Assembly (NCBI GenBank): GCA_001917435.1
Contig: MNEA01000027.1
Span: forward strand, 1 to 48,516
Origin: Acidobacteria bacterium 13_2_20CM_2_57_6
Lineage (GTDB): Bacteria > Acidobacteriota > Terriglobia > Acidiferrales > UBA7541
DNA: 48,516 nt
Reading direction: 5' to 3'
Below, one piece after another: positions 27,501 to 35,311 of this stretch. The notes beneath the pieces were generated by a model that saw only the letters and a program-made list of their open reading frames with translations, was not told the origin of the DNA and did no database searches. The position numbers were made by a program, and so were the translations under genes. Within the stretch, counting starts at the first letter, position 1, and the number at the start of each line of letters is the position of its first letter.

Positions 27501-28394
27501 ATGGAAAACGTGAAACTGATCGAGTGCCCGCGGGATGCGTGGCAGGGATTGCCGGATTTTATTCCCACGGAATACAAGGCGGAGTATCTAAAGGAACTTG
27601 TGCTAGCGGGATTCAAACACATTGACGCGGTGAGTTTTGTTTCGCCGAAGCACGTGAAGCAGATGGCGGACAGCGAAGAAGTGATGACGAAGCTGAGTGC
27701 TTCTCTTCCCGCAGGGGTCGAGTTGCCCGAAATTATCGGCATCGTTGTGAACGAAAAAGGCTTGGAGCGGGCGCTGGCAACTCCAAGCGTCAGCACCATC
27801 GGATATCCATATTCGATTTCCGCATATTTTCGGCGCGCCAATGCCAACATGACGCGGGACGAATCGCGCTTGCTCGTCGAAAAGCTGAAGAAGGAAACTG
27901 CGGCGGCAAACCGCGGCCTGGTGATTTATATTTCGATGGCGTTCGGGAATCCGTACGGCGAGCCGTGGGGGCCGGAGATTGTCGCCGACGCTTTGGAGTG
28001 GCTGAAGGATGTTCGCGTGCGAACGGTTTCGCTGGCGGATACAGTCGGCACGGCTTCGCCGCAGCTGGTCGGCGATTTGTACCGCAGCGTGAAGGATCAC
28101 GTTGCTGGAATTGAACTGGGTGTGCACCTTCACAGCCGGCCGGAAAACGCAGAAGAAAAAATCCTCGCGGCGTACGAGGCGGGCTGCCGGAGATTCGACA
28201 GTGCGTTGACGGGGCTTGGCGGCTGCCCGTTTGCGGGGGACAATCTGGTTGGGAACATCGCAACGGAAGATGTTCTCGCGGCGCTGCGCAAAGCGGGCGC
28301 CGATCCCGGAATAGATTCCGCGCGGCTTACGAAAGCGCTCGAAATGACCAACGAGATTCGCGCGAAGTATGCGCACGCACCATTTGTAAATTGA
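27501..28394 (+). CDS. Hydroxymethylglutaryl-CoA lyase family protein
   Basis: The protein has 297 residues and belongs to the DRE-TIM metallolyases. It should cleave HMG-CoA to acetyl-CoA and acetoacetate, the last step of leucine breakdown. It keeps the active-site Cys signature in TGLGGCPFAGDN, the metal HxH in GVHLHS, and LADTVG. Two places differ from typical enzymes: the N-terminal PRDGLQN motif reads PRDAWQG, and HxH is followed by SRPEN rather than D/N-T. It lies 1 nt after the carboxylase stop, so the two are translationally coupled. The divergent motifs leave room for a related substrate. Confidence 0.85.
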   Translation: MENVKLIECPRDAWQGLPDFIPTEYKAEYLKELVLAGFKHIDAVSFVSPKHVKQMADSEEVMTKLSASLPAGVELPEIIGIVVNEKGLERALATPSVSTIGYPYSISAYFRRANANMTRDESRLLVEKLKKETAAANRGLVIYISMAFGNPYGEPWGPEIVADALEWLKDVRVRTVSLADTVGTASPQLVGDLYRSVKDHVAGIELGVHLHSRPENAEEKILAAYEAGCRRFDSALTGLGGCPFAGDNLVGNIATEDVLAALRKAGADPGIDSARLTKALEMTNEIRAKYAHAPFVN

Positions 28395-28408
28395 AAGGAG
28401 TTCCGACC

Positions 28409-29197
28409 ATGTATTCGACACTCCTTCTGGAAATTTCAGGAAATCTGGCAACCGTCACCCTGAACCGGCCCGAAAAACGCAATGCCATCTCCACGCAAAT
28501 GATGGCGGAATTACAGACAGCGCTCGACCAAATCGAGAAGAGCCATGCGCGCGTGGCGATTTTGACGGGCAGCGGCAAAGCATTTTGCGCAGGCATGGAT
28601 TTGGACATGCTCGCAGCCATCGCAAAACAATCCCCGGCGGAAAATCAGGAGGACTCGCGGCGGATTGCGAAAATGTTTCGCCGCATCTGGAGTTTTCCGC
28701 GGCCGCTGATCGCAGCGGTGAACGGTCCGGCTTACGCCGGAGGGTGCGGCATCGCAACGCTCTGCGATTTCACGCTCGCCGTGCCAGAAGCAAAGTTTGG
28801 GTACACGGAAGTAAAGATCGGCTTTCTGCCGGCGATTGTTTCCGTGTTCCTAACGAGGCAGATTGGAGAGAAGCGCTCCCGCGATCTATTGCTAACGGGC
28901 CGTATCATCGAAGCGGAGGAGGCGAAACAATTCGGCCTGGTATCGGAAATTGTTCCCGCAGAGCGCTTGATGGAACGCGCGCGCGAACTTGCAAACCTGC
29001 TGATCGCGGCGAGCCCCAGCAGCCTCACGCGTTCCAAACACCTTCTGGTCTCCTCGGCGGCCGCCGGCGTGGATCACGATCTGGAACGCGCCATCCTGGA
29101 AAACGCCCGCATTCGTTGCACACCCGATTTTCAGGAAGGGCTTGCTTCGTTTCTGGAGAAGCGCAAGCCGGTGTGGCAGGGCGACTCTGAAAAATAA
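28409..29197 (+). CDS. Enoyl-CoA hydratase/isomerase (probable methylglutaconyl-CoA hydratase)
   Basis: The protein has 262 residues from the ATG at 28409 with AAAGGAG 8 nt upstream. It has the crotonase fold: LNRPEKRNAIS, the oxyanion-hole GKAFCAGMDL, and NGPAYAGGCGIATLCDF. One catalytic Glu is in GYTEVKIGF. The other (Glu144 of mitochondrial hydratase, in GGCE) is Gly here, as in many methylglutaconyl-CoA hydratases. The neighbouring HMG-CoA lyase and carboxylase support hydration of 3-methylglutaconyl-CoA to HMG-CoA. The 14 nt gap from the lyase fits an operon. Confidence 0.88.
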   Translation: MYSTLLLEISGNLATVTLNRPEKRNAISTQMMAELQTALDQIEKSHARVAILTGSGKAFCAGMDLDMLAAIAKQSPAENQEDSRRIAKMFRRIWSFPRPLIAAVNGPAYAGGCGIATLCDFTLAVPEAKFGYTEVKIGFLPAIVSVFLTRQIGEKRSRDLLLTGRIIEAEEAKQFGLVSEIVPAERLMERARELANLLIAASPSSLTRSKHLLVSSAAAGVDHDLERAILENARIRCTPDFQEGLASFLEKRKPVWQGDSEK

Positions 29198-29202
29198 CGA
29201 AC

Positions 29203-29646
29203 ATGCGAATGATTGAATATCACGATGCAATAGTGCGCGTGCGCTATGCGGAAACGGACCAGATGGGCGTGGTTTATCACGCGAACTACTTGATCTGGTT
29301 CGAGGTCGGCCGCGTTGAATTGATTCGCGCGCTGGGAATCGAATACAAGCGCATGGAAATTGAAGACGATTGCCATATCGTGGTTGCTGACGCGCACTGC
29401 CGCTATCATCATTCGGCAATGTACGACGAAATGCTGCGCATCCGGACGCGCATCGCGGAGTCCCGGAACCGCACCGTCAAGTTTTCCTACGAAGTCATTC
29501 GCGACGCGGACGGAAAAGTCCTGGCGAATGGAGAAACGACGCACCTGATTTGCGGGAGCAACGGCCGCCCGAAAACGCTGCCGAAGAAGTACCACAGCGT
29601 ATTCAGCGCCATCGTGGCGCCACAACCGGACCGGAGCAATGCATGA
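29203..29646 (+). CDS. Hotdog-fold acyl-CoA thioesterase (YbgC / 4-hydroxybenzoyl-CoA type)
   Basis: The protein has 147 residues and a single hotdog domain. VRYAETDQMGVVYHANYLIWFE is the family signature in substance (Asp in ETDQMG is the catalytic residue; HANY follows). It hydrolyses acyl-CoA to the acid and CoA, perhaps relieving CoA sequestration in this operon. The start is 5 nt after the hydratase stop. Its TGA overlaps the ATG of hutH (ATGA). A second ATG two codons in is an alternative start. Confidence 0.9.
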   Translation: MRMIEYHDAIVRVRYAETDQMGVVYHANYLIWFEVGRVELIRALGIEYKRMEIEDDCHIVVADAHCRYHHSAMYDEMLRIRTRIAESRNRTVKFSYEVIRDADGKVLANGETTHLICGSNGRPKTLPKKYHSVFSAIVAPQPDRSNA

Positions 29647-31166
29647 GCGTCGCGCTGAGCGGAAACGATCTCACGTTTCCACAACTCTACGATGTAGCCC
29701 TGGGCGGCGAACAGGTCCAACTGACAGCTTCGGCAATCGAGCGAATGAGTGCTTCGCGCGCGGTGGTGGACCGACTGGTAGCATCGGGGGAAACGGCTTA
29801 CGGAATCAATACCGGCTTCGGGAAACTCGCTTCGGTGCGCATCTCCGCGGAACAAGTACGCCAACTACAGGTGAATCTTGTTCGCTCTCACGGGTGTGGC
29901 GTCGGCGCGCCGCTAAGTGAACCAGAGACGCGCGCGATGATGCTGCTGCGCGCGAACGCGCTGGCCAAGGGATTGAGCGGAGTGCGGCCCCTCGTCGTGG
30001 AAACACTTTGCAAAATGCTGAACGCCAAAGTGCATCCGGTGATTCCTTCACAAGGCTCTGTGGGCGCTTCCGGCGATCTTGCGCCGCTGGCGCATCTGGC
30101 GCAGGTGGTGATTGGCGAAGGCCGCGCAATGTTTCACGGGGAAACTTTGCCGGGCGGCGAAGCCATGAAGCGCGCGGGGATTACGCCGATCGCGTTGGAA
30201 GCAAAAGAAGGACTCTCGCTTTTGAACGGCACCCAGGGCATGCTGGCCCTGTTGAGCCTGGCTTTGCGCGAAGCGGATAATCTCGTGAACACCGCGGACG
30301 TGGCGGCTTCCCTTTCGCTGGATGCGCTCCGAGGAAGCCCCGGCGCGTTCGATGCGCGCATCATGCATGCGCGCGCGTATGCCGGAGCGGCAACGACGGC
30401 GCGGAATCTGGCACACTTGAATGAGGGCAGCCAGATTCGCGAATCTCATCGCGCGTCAGAAAAAGATCCGCGCGTGCAGGATGCGTACAGTCTGCGGTGT
30501 ACGCCGCAAGTGCACGGCGCGGTGCGCGATTCACTGGCGCAGGCGAGGGAGATGGCCGCTGTCGAACTGAACAGCGCAACGGACAATCCACTGGTTTTCG
30601 TGCGCGATGCGAAGACCGGCGACATTATCAGCGGCGGAAATTTTCACGGACAGCCGCTGGCGATGGCGGCGGACCAAGTGGCGATTGCCATCGCGACGCT
30701 CAGCGGCATCGTCGAGCGGCGAATCGAGCAAATGACGAACCCACTGACCAGCATGCTGCCCGCGTTCCTGACACCGGAGCCGGGATTGAATTCGGGATTC
30801 ATGATCGCGCAGGTAACGGCGGCAGCGCTAACAAGCGAGAACAAAGCGCTGGCAACGCCACATTCGGTCGATTCCATTTCCACGAGCGGCAATCAGGAAG
30901 ATTACGTATCGATGGGCATGAGCGGGGCGCGGCGTTTGGGACGCATGCTGGAGAACCTGCGCCACACGATCGCGATTGAGTTGCTGTGCGCTTGCCAGGG
31001 GATTGACCTGCTGGCGCCGTTGCAAACGGGTACTCTGGCGCGCAGAGCATACGCATCCGTGCGGGCGAAATCGCACATGTTGTCCGAAGACAGGCCGCTG
31101 GCGCCGGATATTGAAGCGGTGGGAGAGTTGGTGGCCGACGGCGCGTTTTCCAGTCTCCTTGGTTGA
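29643..31166 (+). CDS. hutH: Histidine ammonia-lyase
   Basis: The protein has 507 residues from the ATG at 29643, overlapping the thioesterase stop, with GGAG 8 nt upstream. It removes ammonia from L-histidine to give urocanate. The Ala142-Ser143-Gly144 triad in GASGDLAPL forms the MIO cofactor and sits at the same numbers as in Pseudomonas HutH. YGINTGFGKL, QDAYSLRC and SGNQEDYVSMG are the other signatures. Urocanase and the other hut genes are not here, so histidine breakdown is split across the genome. Its placement at the end of the leucine-type operon suggests shared induction. Confidence 0.95.
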   Translation: MSVALSGNDLTFPQLYDVALGGEQVQLTASAIERMSASRAVVDRLVASGETAYGINTGFGKLASVRISAEQVRQLQVNLVRSHGCGVGAPLSEPETRAMMLLRANALAKGLSGVRPLVVETLCKMLNAKVHPVIPSQGSVGASGDLAPLAHLAQVVIGEGRAMFHGETLPGGEAMKRAGITPIALEAKEGLSLLNGTQGMLALLSLALREADNLVNTADVAASLSLDALRGSPGAFDARIMHARAYAGAATTARNLAHLNEGSQIRESHRASEKDPRVQDAYSLRCTPQVHGAVRDSLAQAREMAAVELNSATDNPLVFVRDAKTGDIISGGNFHGQPLAMAADQVAIAIATLSGIVERRIEQMTNPLTSMLPAFLTPEPGLNSGFMIAQVTAAALTSENKALATPHSVDSISTSGNQEDYVSMGMSGARRLGRMLENLRHTIAIELLCACQGIDLLAPLQTGTLARRAYASVRAKSHMLSEDRPLAPDIEAVGELVADGAFSSLLG

Positions 31167-31324
31167 GCCGTGGAATCCCAAACACAGAGTGCGTTGAGTG
31201 CACAGAGTTCACCGAGAAACCTCAGCCGATGGCGTGGCGGACTGGCTGACAAAGCAGAGCAGCCTGGCTAACCATAAACAAGACCCCCGGTTTTTGTAAG
31301 TTTTGCATCTAAAGGACGTAGAGC

Positions 31325-31456
31325 ATGTGTGATTGGTTTAATCAACATTTACACTTACGGGTATTTTATGCAGGTGTTGATTCTAAAGGGACTTATATTC
31401 CGCCAGAATTGTGCAAAAATGCGGGCATTTTCTCCGGATTGCGGGGCGGGGGCTGA
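31325..31456 (+). CDS. Possible 43-codon small protein, unrecognised
   Basis: An ATG preceded by AAAGGA about 8 nt upstream opens a frame that begins MCDWFNQHLHLRVFY and ends IFSGLRGGG. It has no recognised family and is more AT-rich than its neighbours. The inverted repeat noted in this gap lies inside it, so it may be a structured non-coding element instead. Confidence is low. Confidence 0.2.
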   Translation: MCDWFNQHLHLRVFYAGVDSKGTYIPPELCKNAGIFSGLRGGG

Positions 31457-31490
31457 GCCGAACTAAGTCGCGGTTACAGGAACCGGCAGC

Positions 31491-31520
31491 AATAAAAAAA
31501 GCGGCAAACAGGCCGCCGCT
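31491..31520 (-). terminator. Intrinsic terminator closing the minus-strand trio
   Basis: Read on the minus strand, AGCGGC and GCCGCT pair across a 9 nt loop, followed by a run of seven T residues and ATT. It lies about 130 nt beyond the stop of the SMI1-like gene. Confidence 0.75.
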
Positions 31521-31650
31521 GTTAGAGAGATTCCGCACTCTTACCTGTCTAGGATCTTAACAAAAATGGGCGGTGAAGAGTTTTTGGATGGGTGAGTCTA
31601 CCGAGTTTACAGGCAAGGCAGAGTCGGATTTTCGCGCGATAGAGATTATT

Positions 31651-32256
31651 TCATGGCAGGTGGGGCATGTTCAGAAATTCTTCGAGGCTGTCCGCCACGG
31701 TTTCGCCGTGGGAGCGGCCGCCATTGTAGTCGAGGAAAATGACCGGGGAATCTTTGGCTCTGTGGTCGGAAGCGGCGATCCAATACCAGGAGCCGCGGCC
31801 GGTGTTTGCAAAGCAAAACCCGGGGCCCAACTCTTCTTCATAGGGCAATTCGTTTAGGGCTTCGACGTCCAGGGGCTCGAAGCAGTAGACCGGCCAGCGT
31901 TTCGGCCGCCAGCGTTGCTTGCCCGGCTTCTCCAACTGGAAACCAACGGACTGAATGGCGGACTTATCTTCGTACAACTGCAAGAGCCTTTCTGGCAAAA
32001 ACATTCCTAATTCTTTTTCTACCGCCTCCGGTTGCGGATTCAGCAAGCGGCGCAAGTACGCTTCGTATGTGACCTTGATTTGTTCGGGGGTTTGGCGTGA
32101 GCGGAATCTTGTGACGGCTTGACGAATCCCCATAGCGATAACGAGCAGTACCACGGCGATCGCGAGAGGACCGAATACGAGGAGTGGAAGCCTATCCACA
32201 TGCCAATGATACGGCATCGTGGGTCGATCCGACCTGGCAGACCGTTTCATAGCCAT
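31651..32256 (-). CDS. Membrane-anchored SMI1/KNR4 (SUKH)-like protein
   Basis: The protein has 201 residues. One membrane helix (about 24-44; LLVFGPLAIAVVLLVIAMGI) is followed by a soluble domain. The segment FLPERLLQLYEDK and the C-terminal half (SWYWIAASDHR, PVIFLDYNGG, TVADSLEEFLNM) look like the SMI1/KNR4 or SUKH fold, in which the last helix follows VADSFEEFL. SUKH proteins often act as immunity proteins to secreted toxins, but many are uncharacterised. The membrane anchor is unusual for that role. It overlaps the TPR gene by 10 nt, so the two are co-transcribed. Assignment of the fold is moderate. Confidence 0.65.
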   Translation of the reverse strand: MAMKRSARSDRPTMPYHWHVDRLPLLVFGPLAIAVVLLVIAMGIRQAVTRFRSRQTPEQIKVTYEAYLRRLLNPQPEAVEKELGMFLPERLLQLYEDKSAIQSVGFQLEKPGKQRWRPKRWPVYCFEPLDVEALNELPYEEELGPGFCFANTGRGSWYWIAASDHRAKDSPVIFLDYNGGRSHGETVADSLEEFLNMPHLP

Positions 32257-33008
32257 GACTGATTCGCACCGGAGTGGCTACATTCATGCGGGCCGGGGTT
32301 TCCCTTGCTGCATTTGGCGCAAATAAATCGAATGGTCGTCCAATCCTCAATGCCAAGTTGATGAGTAACACAAAGCTCAGTTAAGCGTTTTTCTGGCACA
32401 TCGCCTTGCATCTGAAGTCGCACGCAAAAAGTTGAATACTCTGAGACTTGCCAGATTGAAAGTTCGTCGAACACGGGCACTTCGTTACCGTGCTGGTCAA
32501 CACGAGCTCCGTTGGAGGCGCCGTCGTTCAGGACAATATCGTGAAAACGATGCCCTGACTCCGGGAGAGGCACGCTTAGAATGACCATTCGAGCTGGGTC
32601 AAGACGGCTTCCCCAAGCGACCTCGGCTACACCTGCGGGATCAAGCCTGACGCACGCTGTGACTGCCGGCATCCGTACTTCATCTGCGGTATTCTCCAAC
32701 TTAATTCCACACCCTCTCCATGCTCTGCCCGCCTCCGGCCAGTTTCTCAATGCGGTGGCAGCGATACCTAAGTTCCACCATGCTGCCTCGTCCGACGGAT
32801 CTAGCTCAAGTGCGCGCCGATTGAACCTCAAGCTTTCACTCCACCGACCAATGTTCTTCATGTGAAGTCCACGGTTGTACCAAGGCACGCTCCAGCGGGG
32901 ATCAATGTTTGAAGCCAATTTGTAGAGACAGTCGCCGCGCTGCGATTTGCCGGAATTGATGCTCTGCGAACCAAGTTCGTTGAACCAAGCTGCTAGTGCG
33001 CGACGCAT
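32247..33008 (-). CDS. TPR protein with a conserved C-terminal domain and CxxC/His tail
   Basis: The protein has 253 residues. The first 100 hold two to three TPR units (ASNIDPRWSVPWYNRGLHMK, FNRRALELDPSDEAAWWNLG). The rest has VAWGSRLDPARMVILSVPLP, HRFHDIVLNDGA and VPVFDELS, and ends with Cys/His-rich ICAKCSKGNPGPHECSH that may bind metal. I recall similar proteins in actinobacteria, annotated only as TPR proteins and sometimes near toxin-immunity loci. The ATG is 1 nt from the upstream hydrolase stop, so it is translationally coupled. The function is unknown. Confidence 0.75.
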   Translation of the reverse strand: MRRALAAWFNELGSQSINSGKSQRGDCLYKLASNIDPRWSVPWYNRGLHMKNIGRWSESLRFNRRALELDPSDEAAWWNLGIAATALRNWPEAGRAWRGCGIKLENTADEVRMPAVTACVRLDPAGVAEVAWGSRLDPARMVILSVPLPESGHRFHDIVLNDGASNGARVDQHGNEVPVFDELSIWQVSEYSTFCVRLQMQGDVPEKRLTELCVTHQLGIEDWTTIRFICAKCSKGNPGPHECSHSGANQSWL

Positions 33009-33009
33009 G

Positions 33010-34062
33010 TCAGGCGAGGCCCTCTAGGAAGAAAGTGAGCATGCAGTAGCCGGCGATGTAGGAGAAGGGGGGGAGCTCGAGGGAGTAGTGGCCGCAGGCG
33101 AGTTCGAGAGTGCGTGGTTCGGCGCCATGCCGGCGGAGGGAGTCCAGCATCTGGCGGGTGAGCGCGGGGAGCATGGTGGGGTCGTACTTGCCGTAGACCA
33201 TGAAAGTGGTGCGGCCGGCGCCCATGCCGCGCTCGACGTAGGGCATGGGGCTGATGGGAGCCCAGTATTCGCGAAGCTCGTTGACAGTCACATGGTGGCG
33301 AAGGCCCTCCCAGACGTGGTTGGTGGTCATACCCTGGCTGATGACGTCGGCATAGTAGGTGGAGACGTGGAAAAAACCGCCGGCGCGGAGGCGTTCGTCG
33401 TGGACGAGAGTGACGTAGCCAACGGAAGATCCGATGCTGGTCCCGAGGATGCCGAGTTTGGAATAGCCCTGCTGCTCAAGCCAGTGGAGGCAGCGGCGAG
33501 CGTCCTGGACGGCCTGGCGGTTGGCCTGAAGCGTGAGGCCGATATTGGGGCCACAGATCTGGTCGGCACGCTCATGGCCGTGGGCCATGCGGCGATCGTG
33601 ATAGGGCATGCTCATCTTGAGCACAGTGATCCCCATGCGTTGAATCCAGCGGCAAAGGCCGTTTTGGCCTTGCCATTTGGCGTTCCAGTTGGGCAAGACA
33701 AGGACAGCAGGGCCCGCCCCAACGCGTCTTCCTCGCGCGCGGGAGTTGACGGTTTCGTGAGCGGGAAAGAGCTGGGCGTGGACGGTGTTGTTTTCCGGCC
33801 AGGGAGATTCGATGGAACTAGTAAAGGTGAGAACGTTTTCGCGATCAAGGCGGTAATCGGGAGCAGGAGAGGCGGCGTACCATTCGGTGCTCGACTCGAT
33901 GGCTTTGCGAGCGTATTCACGGACGAACTTGGCGGGATCGGGGTCATTCGGGGCGCCGCCGATGTGTTCAAGGCCCCAGTGAAAGGGCTGAACGCGACGG
34001 TTGTCGTCTGTGGTCCAGCGGCGGTGCTCGTAGCGGCGGATTTTACGTTCGAACCAGTGCAT
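33010..34062 (-). CDS. Alpha/beta hydrolase (ABHD18-like)
   Basis: The protein has 350 residues from the ATG at 34062. The frame stays open upstream, but that sequence looks non-coding. The nucleophile elbow is GILGTSIGSSVG with Ser as the likely nucleophile. A late GHYSLE gives the His, and Asp in YGKYDPTM is a plausible acid. PAVLVLPNWNAKWQGQNG near the start of the fold is the oxyanion region. It resembles the ABHD18 / DUF2048 group of uncharacterised hydrolases. It is the first gene of a three-gene minus-strand operon. The substrate is unknown. Confidence 0.8.
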   Translation of the reverse strand: MHWFERKIRRYEHRRWTTDDNRRVQPFHWGLEHIGGAPNDPDPAKFVREYARKAIESSTEWYAASPAPDYRLDRENVLTFTSSIESPWPENNTVHAQLFPAHETVNSRARGRRVGAGPAVLVLPNWNAKWQGQNGLCRWIQRMGITVLKMSMPYHDRRMAHGHERADQICGPNIGLTLQANRQAVQDARRCLHWLEQQGYSKLGILGTSIGSSVGYVTLVHDERLRAGGFFHVSTYYADVISQGMTTNHVWEGLRHHVTVNELREYWAPISPMPYVERGMGAGRTTFMVYGKYDPTMLPALTRQMLDSLRRHGAEPRTLELACGHYSLELPPFSYIAGYCMLTFFLEGLA

Positions 34063-34066
34063 GCGA

Positions 34067-34099
34067 AAAGTCAACAGTTCACAGTTTACAGTCAACAGC
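34067..34099. repeat. Short repeated motif (GTCAACAG) in an intergenic region
   Basis: AAAGTCAACAGTT at 34067-34079 recurs exactly at 35199-35211 in the next intergenic gap. A third GTCAACAG lies at 34091-34098. Such short motifs may be chance, but all copies lie in the spacers around the prepilin peptidase gene. Confidence 0.3.
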
Positions 34100-34269
34100 A
34101 AGAGAGAAAAAGCCGGAACAAACCACAAGAGGAGCGCGTCCGTCCGTGGTCTCTGCGAACTCTGCGTTGAAATCCCCGGAGAAGAAAGCGTTAGGAATGA
34201 GGCACGAGGGCGGCGGGGTTTGTTGAGGCCGTAGGATGGGTATGGCAGATTGAGAAGAGCGGCCGCGGA

Positions 34270-35196
34270 GTGGCCGGGCAAACCGTGGTCATCGCCTTCT
34301 TTTTTCTATTTGGGCTTATTGTGGGGAGCTTCCTGAATGTCTGCATCACGCGGATACCAGAGGATGTCTCCATCGTTTCGCCCGGGTCGCGCTGCCCGCG
34401 CTGCCAGACGCCGATCAAGCCGTATGACAATGTACCGGTGTTGGGGTGGCTCTGGCTGCGCGGGAAATGCCGGGCATGCGGGCTGCCGATTTCGCCGATG
34501 TACCCGCTAATTGAGCTGGCTACAGGACTGCTGTTTGTGGCGGCGTTTGTGGAGTTTGGGATCACCCAGGCGACAGTGAAATGGCTCTTTTTCACGTGCC
34601 TGCTTGTGATTCTGACCGTGACCGATTTGCGCGTGCGGCTGCTGCCTGACTTGGTTAACTGGCCGGGCTTTGTCGCGGGGCTCCTATTCTCGGCGTTTGT
34701 GCCGCCAAACAACGGATTTGCGAGCGTTCTGGCAGGGAGACTGCTGCAAGTGCGAGTCCCAGGATTCTTGGCTGGGATACTTGACGGAATCCTGGGCGCC
34801 GCTTTCGGGAGCTTTTTGCTGTGGGGGCTGGCGGCGGGCTACAAAGCGGTACGCGGCCACGAAGGTATGGGGATGGGCGACGTGAAAATGATGGCCATGA
34901 TCGGGGCGTTTTTGGGGCTGCGAGGCACGTTTCTGACGCTCTTGGTGGGTAGCCTGCTAGGAAGCTTGATCGGGGTTGCACTGATATTGGCGTTGTACCT
35001 CGGTGGGTGGCGGAGTGGAGTAGCAAAACGGGCGAGCCGGCGCGGGCTGGGAACGGAGCGGCAGTTACGCTGGGCGATTGCGAGGCAATATCAATTGCCG
35101 TTGGGCACGTTTTTGGGGATTGGAGCGCTGGCGATTGTGTATGGCGGGCCGTTGGTTGCACAGCAATGGCCGATTTTCAGCGGCATCGTTGGTTAA
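34270..35196 (+). CDS. pilD: Prepilin peptidase (A24 family)
   Basis: The protein has 308 residues and starts at a GTG. It cleaves leader peptides of type IV prepilins and pseudopilins at the inner membrane and N-methylates the new end. The order is: GSFLNVCITRIP, the zinc-type Cys pairs CPRCQTPI and CRACGLPI, several membrane helices, the first catalytic Asp in TVTDLRVRLLPD, and the second in GMGMGDVKMM. Residues about 160-180 are an extra loop, and the tail is extended. The complete Cys pairs suggest the methylase domain is intact. No pilin genes are adjacent. The ribosome binding site is weak. Confidence 0.93.
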   Translation: MAGQTVVIAFFFLFGLIVGSFLNVCITRIPEDVSIVSPGSRCPRCQTPIKPYDNVPVLGWLWLRGKCRACGLPISPMYPLIELATGLLFVAAFVEFGITQATVKWLFFTCLLVILTVTDLRVRLLPDLVNWPGFVAGLLFSAFVPPNNGFASVLAGRLLQVRVPGFLAGILDGILGAAFGSFLLWGLAAGYKAVRGHEGMGMGDVKMMAMIGAFLGLRGTFLTLLVGSLLGSLIGVALILALYLGGWRSGVAKRASRRGLGTERQLRWAIARQYQLPLGTFLGIGALAIVYGGPLVAQQWPIFSGIVG

Positions 35197-35311
35197 AGAA
35201 AGTCAACAGTTGAACGTCTGAAGTTGAAAAAGGAAAAAGCAGGCAAAGGATAACGCTGAGCTGAGAGCGCAGAAACTCGCAGGGAATCGAGCGAAGCTGA
35301 AAGCCGAGATC

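Larger units (their letters stand above)
31167..31650. other. Intergenic region after hutH
   Basis: This is a 484 bp gap between convergent genes. It is partly AT-rich (about 31320-31440) and holds the inverted repeat AATCAACA with TGTTGATT around an A/T-rich loop, one possible small open frame, and a minus-strand terminator at 31491-31520. Nothing else is recognisable. Confidence 0.5.
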
